Source: DASRDB01 sp035652815
Lineage (GTDB): Bacteria; Chloroflexota; Ktedonobacteria; Ktedonobacterales; Ktedonobacteraceae
Length of the DNA stretch: 44,094 bases
NCBI GenBank assembly: GCA_035652815.1
Contig: DASRDB010000010.1
Span: 1-44,094, forward strand
Reading direction: 5' to 3'
The translations under genes were made by a program, and so were the position numbers. The number at the start of each line of letters is the position of its first letter. Position 1 is the first letter of the stretch. Of the stretch, positions 16,184 to 24,116 are shown piece by piece. Under the pieces are notes generated by a model. That model saw only the letters and a list, made by a program, of their open reading frames with translations. It was not told where the DNA came from and did no database searches.

Positions 16184-17731
16184 CTACTCGCTCAACTCCT
16201 GCCTGACCCATTCCAGGACTTTCGTGATTCGTGATTCGCGGCGCGTACTTAGCTTTGAAAGATACGGATCGCAACAATCGGTTTGCGGGTCAATGCTTTC
16301 GAGGGCTTCGACGAGCGCAAAGACTTGCGGGTAGCGGTCTTCTGGACGTAAGGCAAGAGCGCGCACAAGTATATCTTCCAGCCGTGAGGAAATACGGGGA
16401 TTGAACAGGTGCGGCGGAACGAGGGGCATACCCTCATGTTCGGCAGGCAGAGGGCCAGACCTAACATGTAACGGGCCTGATGCAGGTTTCTCCTGCTGAA
16501 GGCTTTGCTGCTTTTCTGCTAACAGACGCAGATGGGCGGCAGCTGGCGCATAGCGCGTAAAGAGCAAATAGAGAACTGCTCCCAGGGCATAGATATCCGA
16601 GCGCTCATCGCAATAGCCTTTCAATACTTCCGGCGCAACAAAAGGGTTTTCCTCAGCCTCTTTGCCTAGAGGAAATACTTTTGCATAGAGTTGTTTTGCC
16701 TGCTCATTCTGTAGGGAAGAGGGCCAGAAACGAGGCGCGGGCGGCCAGGAGACGAGCAGAACAGGTGCCCATTCCGCCGCGCCATTCGCATCGGCCAGGA
16801 TGGTAGAGGGGTTGAGGGTACCCAATATGATGCCCATACGATGCAAGCGCGCAACAATGCGGCAGAGTTGAATGCTCCATTCCAGCGCAAGGTTCATATC
16901 GAGCCAGCCCGGCCATTGCCTGTAAGTCAGTAGCAAATCTCCCAGGGGCAGGGCGACGGCAGGTCGCTGACCGCGTGTGGGACGCAACTGCATAACCAGG
17001 TAGTGGCGATCATATTCAACGGCAATGCGATCACCAACGCCCGGCAGGCGTGGTGAGCCGAACATGGCGGGAGCAACAAATTCTTCAAAGGCTGCCTTCT
17101 CTATCAATGTGCGCGTCTCAGTTGGTAGGCCGGAGAGGACTATTTCGCGAATAGCAACCGGGGTAGGCTGCGTATCTTCACGTGGCTGCGTTTCATCCTG
17201 GCGTGGCAGGCGATAGCCGAGATAGAGATATACGCGGTGACGGTGGTGCAGCACCTGGACAATGCGATAGCGGCCATTGAGAATGATCGCTCCAACTGGA
17301 AGCGGCTCTATGCCATCCAGGCTTGTTTTGGGCGAGATCAGCTCGGCTTTGATGACGCGGCGCGCTGGCTGCTGTTCAGACATAGCGGACCGATTGCCAT
17401 CTTGCGCATCTTCCAATTGGTGCGTTTCTGCGTGCGAAACTGGCGACATGGAAGCAGGTTGTGTTGAAGTGAGAAGCTGTTCGGCGGCATCAAGGGCATC
17501 GTTCAAGGTAATGTTGGCGGCGCTCGCCAGTTCCATATGCCGGTCGGCCTTTTCCAATGCCTGTTCTAGCGAGCGCATATGAACATCTTGAGGAACGCCT
17601 GGCTCCTCGAATCGCTCCACCTCGTCCATCACATCCTCCACTTTATCCACTGCCGCCTCGAAGGCAGCTACCTCGCGTTCAAGCTCCACCACCCACTTCT
17701 CAATATAGGCGAGCAGCATAGCTGGCTGCAT
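16184..17731 (-). CDS. Serine/threonine pseudokinase-like protein with N-terminal coiled coil
   Basis: 515 residues. Residues 1-90 are helical and acidic (coiled-coil-like); 150-400 follow the protein kinase fold. Key catalytic residues are lost: VAIRE at 192-196 has Arg in place of the ATP-anchoring Lys, the HRDLKPxN loop reads LGTLNPST (303-310) without the catalytic Asp, and the DFG position reads LVSW (326-329). In contrast, the APE motif (366-368) and the structural Asp of ERSDIYALG (379) are kept, and the tail LVRALALRPEDRYPQV resembles kinase subdomain XI. This pattern fits a pseudokinase used as scaffold or sensor. ATG preceded by GGAGA. No membrane segment. A distantly related active kinase is unlikely. 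Confidence 0.8.
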   Translation of the reverse strand: MQPAMLLAYIEKWVVELEREVAAFEAAVDKVEDVMDEVERFEEPGVPQDVHMRSLEQALEKADRHMELASAANITLNDALDAAEQLLTSTQPASMSPVSHAETHQLEDAQDGNRSAMSEQQPARRVIKAELISPKTSLDGIEPLPVGAIILNGRYRIVQVLHHRHRVYLYLGYRLPRQDETQPREDTQPTPVAIREIVLSGLPTETRTLIEKAAFEEFVAPAMFGSPRLPGVGDRIAVEYDRHYLVMQLRPTRGQRPAVALPLGDLLLTYRQWPGWLDMNLALEWSIQLCRIVARLHRMGIILGTLNPSTILADANGAAEWAPVLLVSWPPAPRFWPSSLQNEQAKQLYAKVFPLGKEAEENPFVAPEVLKGYCDERSDIYALGAVLYLLFTRYAPAAAHLRLLAEKQQSLQQEKPASGPLHVRSGPLPAEHEGMPLVPPHLFNPRISSRLEDILVRALALRPEDRYPQVFALVEALESIDPQTDCCDPYLSKLSTRRESRITKVLEWVRQELSE

Positions 17732-17981
17732 GACATCTCCACTGGGTGCTAACAGAACTACTTTCTGGTAGCTATACTATAGCAACAACACACCAAAAGC
17801 AATTCTCTGGTACTCATTGCAATACACAAAGATAGGCTAATTCGCTTATCCTCGGCACTGAATAGAACGGAAGAGAGGCAGGAAATCATGGCCTGGTACC
17901 TCTTTAATGCTCAGATTCGTTTATAATGTAGTACCTTTGAGGGACAGAACAAACATACCATAGATTGAATGTTTACAAAAT

Positions 17982-18217
17982 TGTAGGGACGCGATTATGG
18001 ATGTTGACAAAAAAAGAGGGTCTACCCAGCAATGTCATCCTGAGCGCCGCGAAGGAACTCTGGCGTCGGTGTGCGAATCGTCGGGGAACGGAGCTCCTTC
18101 GCGGCGCTCAGGATGACAGGCCTGCCTATTCTCTCTTTCATAATCAAAGTGCATCATCGCGTCCTGCCTGGTCTCAACGAACATTTCAGGCCGGACACGA
18201 TCAATCGCGTCCCTACA
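17982..18217. mobile_element. Composite MITE-like element, copy B
   Basis: Outer inverted repeats TGTAGGGACGCGAT (17982-17995) and ATCGCGTCCCTACA (18204-18217) are exact. Inside, the segment GTTGAC...GAGGGTCTACCCAG matches copy A (GTTGACC...AGGGTCTATCCAG), followed by the dispersed palindrome copy 3. Non-coding. It fills most of the gap between the pseudokinase and the acidic coiled-coil protein. Confidence 0.78.
18034..18117. repeat. Dispersed palindromic repeat, copy 3 (variant arms)
   Basis: 27-nt arms (18034-18060, 18091-18117) with one mismatch. Both arms carry GCGCCGCGAAGG/CCTTCGCGGCGC instead of the family GCGCAGCGAAGG, a paired change that preserves the stem. Confidence 0.92.
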
Positions 18218-18287
18218 GAATTATCCCGAATTATTTTGTACATGGTCGTATTTACCGGATACCGGCAGGAAAGCGAACAATATAGAC

Positions 18288-18833
18288 ATGGACAACGACG
18301 AAAAGCTAGAAGATGATTTTTCAGAGGAAGAAACGGGCAGCGATGAATTGCTGGCCGCCGATGACCTGCGCCTGCCCGAGAGCGCGGATATTCTTGTGCG
18401 GCTGCACGCGGTGCGCGCCTGGCTGGAACGACAACGCAAAGAGGCCACGCTGGACGTGGGTCGCGCTGCCCTGGCCTTACAAGAGGCAATGGAGTCTCCT
18501 GTAGAGGAGCTACGACCGCGCAGAAGAGCAATGCGCGAGGGCGATTCCTTCACAGCACGTTTGAACGCGGCGCAGCAGGCATTGCGCAAGGCCCAGGAGC
18601 GGCTGAGCGCGTATGAAGAGGCGCAGTCGCTGCTTGAAGATTGCGTGGCGCACACCAGCGGGCAGCGCGTCCTGGTTGAATATTATCTGACATTGGAAGA
18701 ACTGCTGACCGGGAGCGGGTACGCGCTGCCATCGCAGGAAACAACTCCAGACACAGACTCGCCCTGGTACGACGTGATGCTCGAAGTCATGCAGCGCATC
18801 GAGCATGTGACGACGCCCCAGGAAGAAGAATAA
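18288..18833 (+). CDS. Acidic coiled-coil protein of unknown function
   Basis: 181 residues, not recognised. The first 35 residues are strongly acidic (DEKLEDDFSEEETGSDE); a long helical region follows (about 45-130: LHAVRAWLERQRKEATLDVG, then SFTARLNAAQQALRKAQERLSAYEEAQ), and the tail ends in EEE. No signal peptide or membrane helix. It is convergent with the membrane protein at 18839, with only 5 bases between stops. The nearest ribosome binding site candidate (AGGAAAG) is about 15 bases from the ATG, so the start is uncertain. Probably a structural or adaptor protein. Confidence 0.7.
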   Translation: MDNDEKLEDDFSEEETGSDELLAADDLRLPESADILVRLHAVRAWLERQRKEATLDVGRAALALQEAMESPVEELRPRRRAMREGDSFTARLNAAQQALRKAQERLSAYEEAQSLLEDCVAHTSGQRVLVEYYLTLEELLTGSGYALPSQETTPDTDSPWYDVMLEVMQRIEHVTTPQEEE

Positions 18834-18838
18834 CCAGC

Positions 18839-19408
18839 TCAACCCCCAAAGGGGATGGTCGTTCCAGAGCCAATTTGCAGCGACATCCCGGACAGGTCTG
18901 GTATGGGCGCGGACAAAGCAAAATCGATATAGCCATTGATTGCCTTACTGGGAAGCACATCGGGCGAGAGATTGACCAGTTTGGGAGCGATGCTCTGCCC
19001 ATTCGCCAATTGCAAACGGACCAGCGCGGGATAGTTGAGGCCTACCGGTGCCTGTTGATTGGCATCGCCCTGTACCATCATCTCGACGCGCACAACATAG
19101 TTCCCCCCACGCTTCAGATCATCTGAAAAAGATTTCGCCTCAGTTACCTGGGTGACAGTAAAGTGGACGGTGTTATAGACCGCGCTATGATTGACGTTCA
19201 AGGAAGCGACTTGATTGGTGACTGTGACAGTGACAGGCAACGAATCACCTGTGACATTTCCTGAATCGCGCTCGTGTGGCGCAAAGAAGAGCGTCAAAAT
19301 GACCGCCAGTGCTATGATAAATAGAGCCAGAGCGACGCGCATTCGATGGGATAGAAAGGCCCGTTTTTTGGGCGGCGTCTCCTCTGGCGTTCTGGTCTGT
19401 TGTGCCAT
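18839..19408 (-). CDS. Single-pass membrane-anchored extracellular protein
   Basis: 189 residues from the ATG at 19408. A cytoplasmic N-terminus rich in Thr/Pro/Lys is followed by one transmembrane helix (VALALFIIALAVILTLFFA, about residues 28-46) and an all-beta extracellular domain (SLPVTVTVTNQVASLNVNHS, YNTVHFTVTQV, NYVVRVEMMVQG) resembling DUF4352/immunoglobulin-like bacterial domains that bind no known ligand. The sequence ends IGSGTTIPFGG. Family assignment is tentative. It lies downstream of the zinc-ribbon membrane protein on the same strand and may be cotranscribed with it. Confidence 0.72.
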   Translation of the reverse strand: MAQQTRTPEETPPKKRAFLSHRMRVALALFIIALAVILTLFFAPHERDSGNVTGDSLPVTVTVTNQVASLNVNHSAVYNTVHFTVTQVTEAKSFSDDLKRGGNYVVRVEMMVQGDANQQAPVGLNYPALVRLQLANGQSIAPKLVNLSPDVLPSKAINGYIDFALSAPIPDLSGMSLQIGSGTTIPFGG

Positions 19409-19475
19409 ATTTTTCTTTTCGCATTCTAACAGGTGATGAAACATCCACACCTATTATAGCAAAAGCGGCTCTTTT

Positions 19476-20636
19476 TTAAAGTATCCAGACCTCCGCGTTA
19501 CTAAAAGCCACATCGGTCGAATTGTTTACATCTTCAGCGGCAACGCCAATGCGGCCCTCGATATACGTTTTGTCGGTTATTGTGCCGACGTGCTGCTTAT
19601 TGATATAGAAGTCAAAGGTATTGCCCTGCGCGACTACGGCTATCAGATTTGGCTGATTGAGAGTAGTATTGATAGCCGACGTATGTTTTGTAAGAATGGT
19701 TTTCGTGGTCGTGCTGTTGGTGATGGAGAACTGGTAGGTGCCATCTCTATAAATGCTGAAGTAATACAAATTGTTGCCTGAGTTATCGGTACGAAAGACA
19801 ATACCTCCTCCATCTCCTTTAAGAATGGTCATTTGTATTTGATAAGCGAAATCACTGAAGTGGGTGGATTTGGTATTGCAGGTTTGGAAGTAACCTGTCT
19901 GACCCTCTGTTACATGATATACTCCGCCTCGAAAGACGCAAGTGCCGGAGTTAGGATTGTTGGTATCATTAATTTCGTCCCATTGATATCCCTTGCTATT
20001 ATCCTTCAGAGGGTCATTCAGCGCAAGCGTACCCGTATTGGGAGGATAGGGATTTTGCGCTGCAACTGCGGTTGCCGTCGCATTAGCGGCTACTGCCGTC
20101 GCAGTTCTGGCGGTCGCGGCACGCGCAGTGGATGTAGCATTCAACTGGGCTGTTGTCGGGCCTGCAGGTGCTGAGGGAGAGTTTGCGCGAAGAAGAGCAA
20201 ATACACCACCACCTATGAGAAGGAGAACGAGAATAGCTATACCGACAATCAGTGGAAGTCTATTAGAGCGACGTGGTGCTGGTGGAGTTGGAGGTGGAGG
20301 CGGAGGCGTGTATGGGTTAGGAATTGATCCACTATAAGGATCAGTAGCATATGGACCTGATGAAGTGGAAGGAGGCGGACTATCATAAGGGGTATACAGG
20401 TTGGGAGATGACGAGCTGCTATCATAGGGATAGGGATTAGTGCTGTACGATGGCGAGGGGGGCGGCGGTGTCGCAGAAGGGGCCGCGAAGCCCTGATAAT
20501 TAGAGGGAGGAGATATGTAGGTAGGATCGTAATGGGGAGATTCGGGCCGGGGGCCGGAAACAGCAATAGACGCGCCACAGTTAGGACAAACTCTGGCATT
20601 TTCAGGCACTTGCATTCCACAATTGCTACAATTCAT
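19476..20636 (-). CDS. Zinc-ribbon, proline-rich, single-pass membrane protein with extracellular beta-sandwich domain
   Basis: 386 residues. The N-terminal double zinc knuckle CSNCGMQ...CPNCGAS (residues 3-23) should lie in the cytoplasm. A Pro/Ser/Tyr-rich low-complexity linker (about 30-125) follows, then a transmembrane helix (LIVGIAILVLLLIGGGVFALL, about 129-149), an Ala/Thr-rich stalk (TARAATARTATAVAANATAT) and a C-terminal sandwich (LNDPLKDNSKGYQWDEI...GGIVFRTDNSGNNLYYFSIY...GRIGVAAEDVNNSTDVAFSN) resembling the LamG/3-keto-disaccharide-hydrolase (DUF1080)-type fold. Such architectures are common in Ktedonobacteria. The role is unknown; sugar or surface binding is a guess. Confidence 0.8.
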   Translation of the reverse strand: MNCSNCGMQVPENARVCPNCGASIAVSGPRPESPHYDPTYISPPSNYQGFAAPSATPPPPSPSYSTNPYPYDSSSSSPNLYTPYDSPPPSTSSGPYATDPYSGSIPNPYTPPPPPPTPPAPRRSNRLPLIVGIAILVLLLIGGGVFALLRANSPSAPAGPTTAQLNATSTARAATARTATAVAANATATAVAAQNPYPPNTGTLALNDPLKDNSKGYQWDEINDTNNPNSGTCVFRGGVYHVTEGQTGYFQTCNTKSTHFSDFAYQIQMTILKGDGGGIVFRTDNSGNNLYYFSIYRDGTYQFSITNSTTTKTILTKHTSAINTTLNQPNLIAVVAQGNTFDFYINKQHVGTITDKTYIEGRIGVAAEDVNNSTDVAFSNAEVWIL

Positions 20637-20774
20637 ATCAAATCCCTTTCCAGTTATATACCACTGTCAGCGAAAGAGCATAACACAAGTGTTTCTTAAA
20701 CACAAGTGCATAAAGTAAACGGTCGCTACTAAAATTTTTACAGCATGCATGCCATTACAACCCTGCCACCAGAT

Positions 20775-20858
20775 GTCATCCTGAGCGCAGCGAAGGATCT
20801 GCGGCGTTGGCACACGATTCGTTGGGGAACACAGATCCTTCGCTGCGCTCAGGATGAC
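20775..20858. repeat. Dispersed palindromic repeat, copy 4
   Basis: Perfect 25-nt arms (20775-20799, 20834-20858), extended by one more pair. Lies in the gap between the zinc-ribbon gene and the DUF1501 gene. No outer TGTAGGG repeats are seen. Confidence 0.92.
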
Positions 20859-20923
20859 ATGTGAGCGGACCTTTTTCCTCTCAAGACACTGCACCCTTTC
20901 GTTTCCCCACTCTCTCAGATTAC

Positions 20924-20958
20924 AAAAAAGACCTGGAACCATTGGCCCGGTCCAGGTC
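20924..20958 (-). terminator. Rho-independent terminator of the DUF1800-DUF1501 operon
   Basis: On the minus strand GACCTGGA pairs with TCCAGGTC around a 13-nt loop and is followed by TTTTTT. It lies 21 bases after the DUF1501 stop. Confidence 0.8.
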
Positions 20959-20978
20959 CTTTCTTCAGAAAATCGCTC

Positions 20979-22241
20979 TTATGGCTTCGGCAAGAAGTTT
21001 TGTGAGCCGTAATCAGCGCCCAGAACATCCTTCGAGGAAGCACCCATCCAGCGGTCGAGGACGGTGGCATAGACGGAGCGGAAGTCGATAGTATATTTGA
21101 GATTGCCGTTCTGGTCGAGGCTACTCAGGCTGGGCGGCTCGCCGAAGATGCCGCGATTGACCGGATTGCCGAGAATGAACATGGGCGCGGCGGTACCATG
21201 ATCGGTTCCCAGGCTGCCGTTCTCCTCGACGCGCCTGCCAAATTCCGACCAGGTCATCACCACCACATTGTCGGCTTTGCCATGCGCGGCGAGGTCCTGG
21301 TAGAAGGCAGCAAGCCCATTAGCCAGCGTTGTCATCAGAGCTGCGTGCGTTGCTGACTGGTTGGCATGAGTATCAAAGCCGCCGAGCGTGACATAGCCGA
21401 CGCGCAGGCCAAGATTCTGCACAATCGCCTCGGCAAGCACCTTTAGCCCATCGGCAAAGGGGCCTTTGGGATAGGTGACAGCCGGTCGATAGGTGGCGTC
21501 CGCCTGGTGCAACTGGCGCGAACCATCCTGCGCGGCCAGGGCGGTTGTATCCAGCAAAGCGGCGTAGGGCGCGGAACGCGGGTAGGTGTTGTAGAGCTTC
21601 ATCAACGCCTGCATACGCGCATTGCCGCCATCGGTATCGGCGGGGTCGGGATAGACGTTATAGGTCTTGACGCTCGACAGGGTAGGCACCTGCGCGCTGA
21701 TTGATTGCAAAGCCTGGGCAGTCTGCACGCCAATATCGAGCGATTTGAAGGGATGCCCCTGCTGGTCAACCAGGCCCGCGACCAGTTTCCCAAGCCAGCC
21801 TTCGCTCCCAGTGCCGTTGAGATCAAGCGTCTGCCAGATGTCCATAGCCTGGAAGTGCGAAAGGCTCTGGTTGGGATAGCCAACGCCTTCGACGATTGCC
21901 AGGTGACCGCTATCCCAGAGCGGCTTCAAGGGAGACAGGCTGGGATGCAGGCCCAGGCGGGTATCCAGTTGCACAACCTTCTCGGCAGGAATGCCAAGCG
22001 TGGGGCGCATCTTCAGGTAGGTCGGGTCGCTATAAGGAATGACGGTGTTGAGCCCATCATTGCCACCCGCTAGCTGCACCACAATCAGCGTGCGGTCGCT
22101 GGCGGTCTGGGCTACGCGGGAGCCATCGAGCGAAAGAGATTTCGCCGAAGCCACGCCCCGGCTAAAAATGGATGGCATAACCATTCCGGCGGAGACGACC
22201 AGCAGGCCATCTTTTATCATTGCTCTTCGTGTGAGTTTCAT
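20979..22241 (-). CDS. DUF1501 protein (Tat-exported, sulfatase/phosphatase-like)
   Basis: 420 residues. The N-terminal TRRAMIKDGLLVVSAGMVMP is a twin-arginine-type signal. DUF1501 motifs: LIVVQLAGGNDGLNTVIPY, GVGYPNQSLSHFQAMDIW and VVMTWSEFGRRVEENGSLGTDHGTAAPMF, which hold the alkaline-phosphatase-like metal-binding Asp/His residues. It is almost always found beside a DUF1800 gene, as here (14 bases upstream). An exported metal-dependent hydrolase is inferred from the superfamily; the substrate is unknown. The ribosome binding site is AAGGA. Confidence 0.92.
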   Translation of the reverse strand: MKLTRRAMIKDGLLVVSAGMVMPSIFSRGVASAKSLSLDGSRVAQTASDRTLIVVQLAGGNDGLNTVIPYSDPTYLKMRPTLGIPAEKVVQLDTRLGLHPSLSPLKPLWDSGHLAIVEGVGYPNQSLSHFQAMDIWQTLDLNGTGSEGWLGKLVAGLVDQQGHPFKSLDIGVQTAQALQSISAQVPTLSSVKTYNVYPDPADTDGGNARMQALMKLYNTYPRSAPYAALLDTTALAAQDGSRQLHQADATYRPAVTYPKGPFADGLKVLAEAIVQNLGLRVGYVTLGGFDTHANQSATHAALMTTLANGLAAFYQDLAAHGKADNVVVMTWSEFGRRVEENGSLGTDHGTAAPMFILGNPVNRGIFGEPPSLSSLDQNGNLKYTIDFRSVYATVLDRWMGASSKDVLGADYGSQNFLPKP

Positions 22242-22255
22242 CTGTTTGTTCCTTA

Positions 22256-23911
22256 TTAGTTGAGCTGATATTCTGGTGAAGTCATCATCAGGTACAGCGT
22301 GCCGCGCACGCGGTTGAGCGGATAGCTCTTGCCACTGGTCAGCATGATCTGGCCGCCGCGCCCAATATCGCTCGTCGTGAAGTAGTCGAGCAGGACCTGC
22401 CGTCGGTCGCTGTCAAGGTTGCCATCGAGCAGGAACGAGGCGAAGTAATCGACGAAACTTTCGGGCGAGTCGATCTTATTCGCGTTGATAATGCCCTGCA
22501 GGTCAACCAGAGGAGTTGAGCCGGTGCGCGCGATGGTGCCCCGGGCCAGCAGTAAATCGATATAGTTGAGGCGAGTCATCCAGGTTCCGCTGTTCAGCCA
22601 GAGCGCGCTCACTTTGTCTCCCGGCCACCCGGCGACGTTCGGCGGATCAAAGAGCGTCTGCCCCATAAGAGTCGTGATGGTCGGCAGGCCATTGCCATCG
22701 CCCGTGATGCCAAGCGCGCGATATGCTCCAACTGTAAACTCAATCGGAGATTTGATCCGGCTGCGATACGCTTTGGCCGAGGAGAATTGTGGCGAGTTCA
22801 GCAGCGTTTTCATGACCGCGCCCATATTGTGCCCGCTCTGCACATAGGTATCCACCAGAGGTTTGAGATCATCGGTCGAGGGATTCTCGTAGACGAAGAA
22901 AGTGAAAAGCTTGCGAGCGATGAACCAGGGCGTGGCGGGGTTATTGACCAGGATATTGATCACATCCTTGTAGTCCAGGTTGCCGGTATGACCCAGGTAC
23001 ACTTTCGTCAGGTCGTTATGATCGCGCGGGTTATACCTGGAAGTGAGGCCGCGCACGTGCCAGCCGGTCAGGGCAGCCGCGCCTTCGTAGACGTCCCGCT
23101 GCGTGTAGTGACCCAGGCCAAGCGTGAAGAGTTCCATCAATTCGCGGGCGTAGTTCTCGTTTGGCTGGTTTTTGGTGCTTTTGGTGAGGTCAAGGTAGAA
23201 CAGCATCGCCGGGTCGCTGGTGATGCCGAGCAAAATGTTATCGTAGGTATCAAAAGCGTGCTGGCGCAGGAACTGGTTTTGAATAATCATACGCATATAG
23301 GCAGCTTTGCCACCCACTTTACGGAAGCTGCTGGTCAGCACGCCATGCCAGAAGAGGGTCATCTTCTCAAGCAGAGGGCGCTGCGTCCAGGCCATGCGTA
23401 AGAGCCACCAGCGCTGCTGGTCGTTCGGATTGTTCAGGTTGAGATTGAGAGCATTCAAGCGGCTCTCCATCGCATCATCCGAGACCTGCATGTAGTTGAG
23501 CAGGCGATCTACCGCGCCGCTAAAGCCAAGTTTGCGGTACGTATCCATTTCGGCAGCAGTCGCGCCAAAGCCAGCCTTGCGCAGCAGATGACCTATCTGC
23601 TGTTCGCTCGCCATTGGGCCGGAGGCAAGATTGTTCAGGCCGCCATGCTGAATCCACTGCTCGAGCGCGATGCCGCCTGCCGCCGCGACTACTCCAATGC
23701 CGCCCACTGCTGCGATGCTTTTAAGCGATTTGCCCATAAAGGTGCGGCGCGAAGATGGCTGTCCGGTTGTCTTAACAGTGCCGTTCGCAGGGGAAGGCGC
23801 GAGCGGCACAGTTGGCGCGCCGGATGAAACTGGCGGCGGTCCAGCAGCCGGGCCGGAATGCGCCGGGTCGATGCTCTCCTGCGGCGTGGTCGGTTGATCA
23901 TTCAGGTCCAT
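22256..23911 (-). CDS. DUF1800 protein (Tat-exported)
   Basis: 551 residues. After a low-complexity Pro/Ala N-terminus, SSRRTFMGKSLKSIAAVGGI and the following hydrophobic stretch form a twin-arginine-type signal. DUF1800 motifs: IGHLLRKAGFGATAAEM, RMAWTQRPLLEKMTLFWHGV, NENYARELMELFTLGLGHYT, FFVYENPS and LFDPPNVAGWPGDKVSALWL. It is the first gene of the pair with DUF1501 and likely cotranscribed and co-exported. The function of the pair is not established. Confidence 0.92.
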   Translation of the reverse strand: MDLNDQPTTPQESIDPAHSGPAAGPPPVSSGAPTVPLAPSPANGTVKTTGQPSSRRTFMGKSLKSIAAVGGIGVVAAAGGIALEQWIQHGGLNNLASGPMASEQQIGHLLRKAGFGATAAEMDTYRKLGFSGAVDRLLNYMQVSDDAMESRLNALNLNLNNPNDQQRWWLLRMAWTQRPLLEKMTLFWHGVLTSSFRKVGGKAAYMRMIIQNQFLRQHAFDTYDNILLGITSDPAMLFYLDLTKSTKNQPNENYARELMELFTLGLGHYTQRDVYEGAAALTGWHVRGLTSRYNPRDHNDLTKVYLGHTGNLDYKDVINILVNNPATPWFIARKLFTFFVYENPSTDDLKPLVDTYVQSGHNMGAVMKTLLNSPQFSSAKAYRSRIKSPIEFTVGAYRALGITGDGNGLPTITTLMGQTLFDPPNVAGWPGDKVSALWLNSGTWMTRLNYIDLLLARGTIARTGSTPLVDLQGIINANKIDSPESFVDYFASFLLDGNLDSDRRQVLLDYFTTSDIGRGGQIMLTSGKSYPLNRVRGTLYLMMTSPEYQLN

Positions 23912-24116
23912 GTCGAAAAACTCCGTGCTATTCGATTAGATGCCTTTATAGAACGTGACTTAACTTATCGCCGATTCGTTGAAGTGTTCAGTGGTATCTC
24001 AGATCGCTTCTGATGGAATTCTAACAGACAAACATCAAGAATTTCTCAAGAAGACGTTTGAATTTTCTTCAGACTGAGTCCACCCAACATCTTCAGGCCG
24101 GATTTAATTAGCGCTC

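Noticed and set aside
20979..23911. DUF1800-DUF1501 pair as a novel system
   Set aside because: The adjacency is well known in many bacterial phyla; nothing unusual was seen in this copy.
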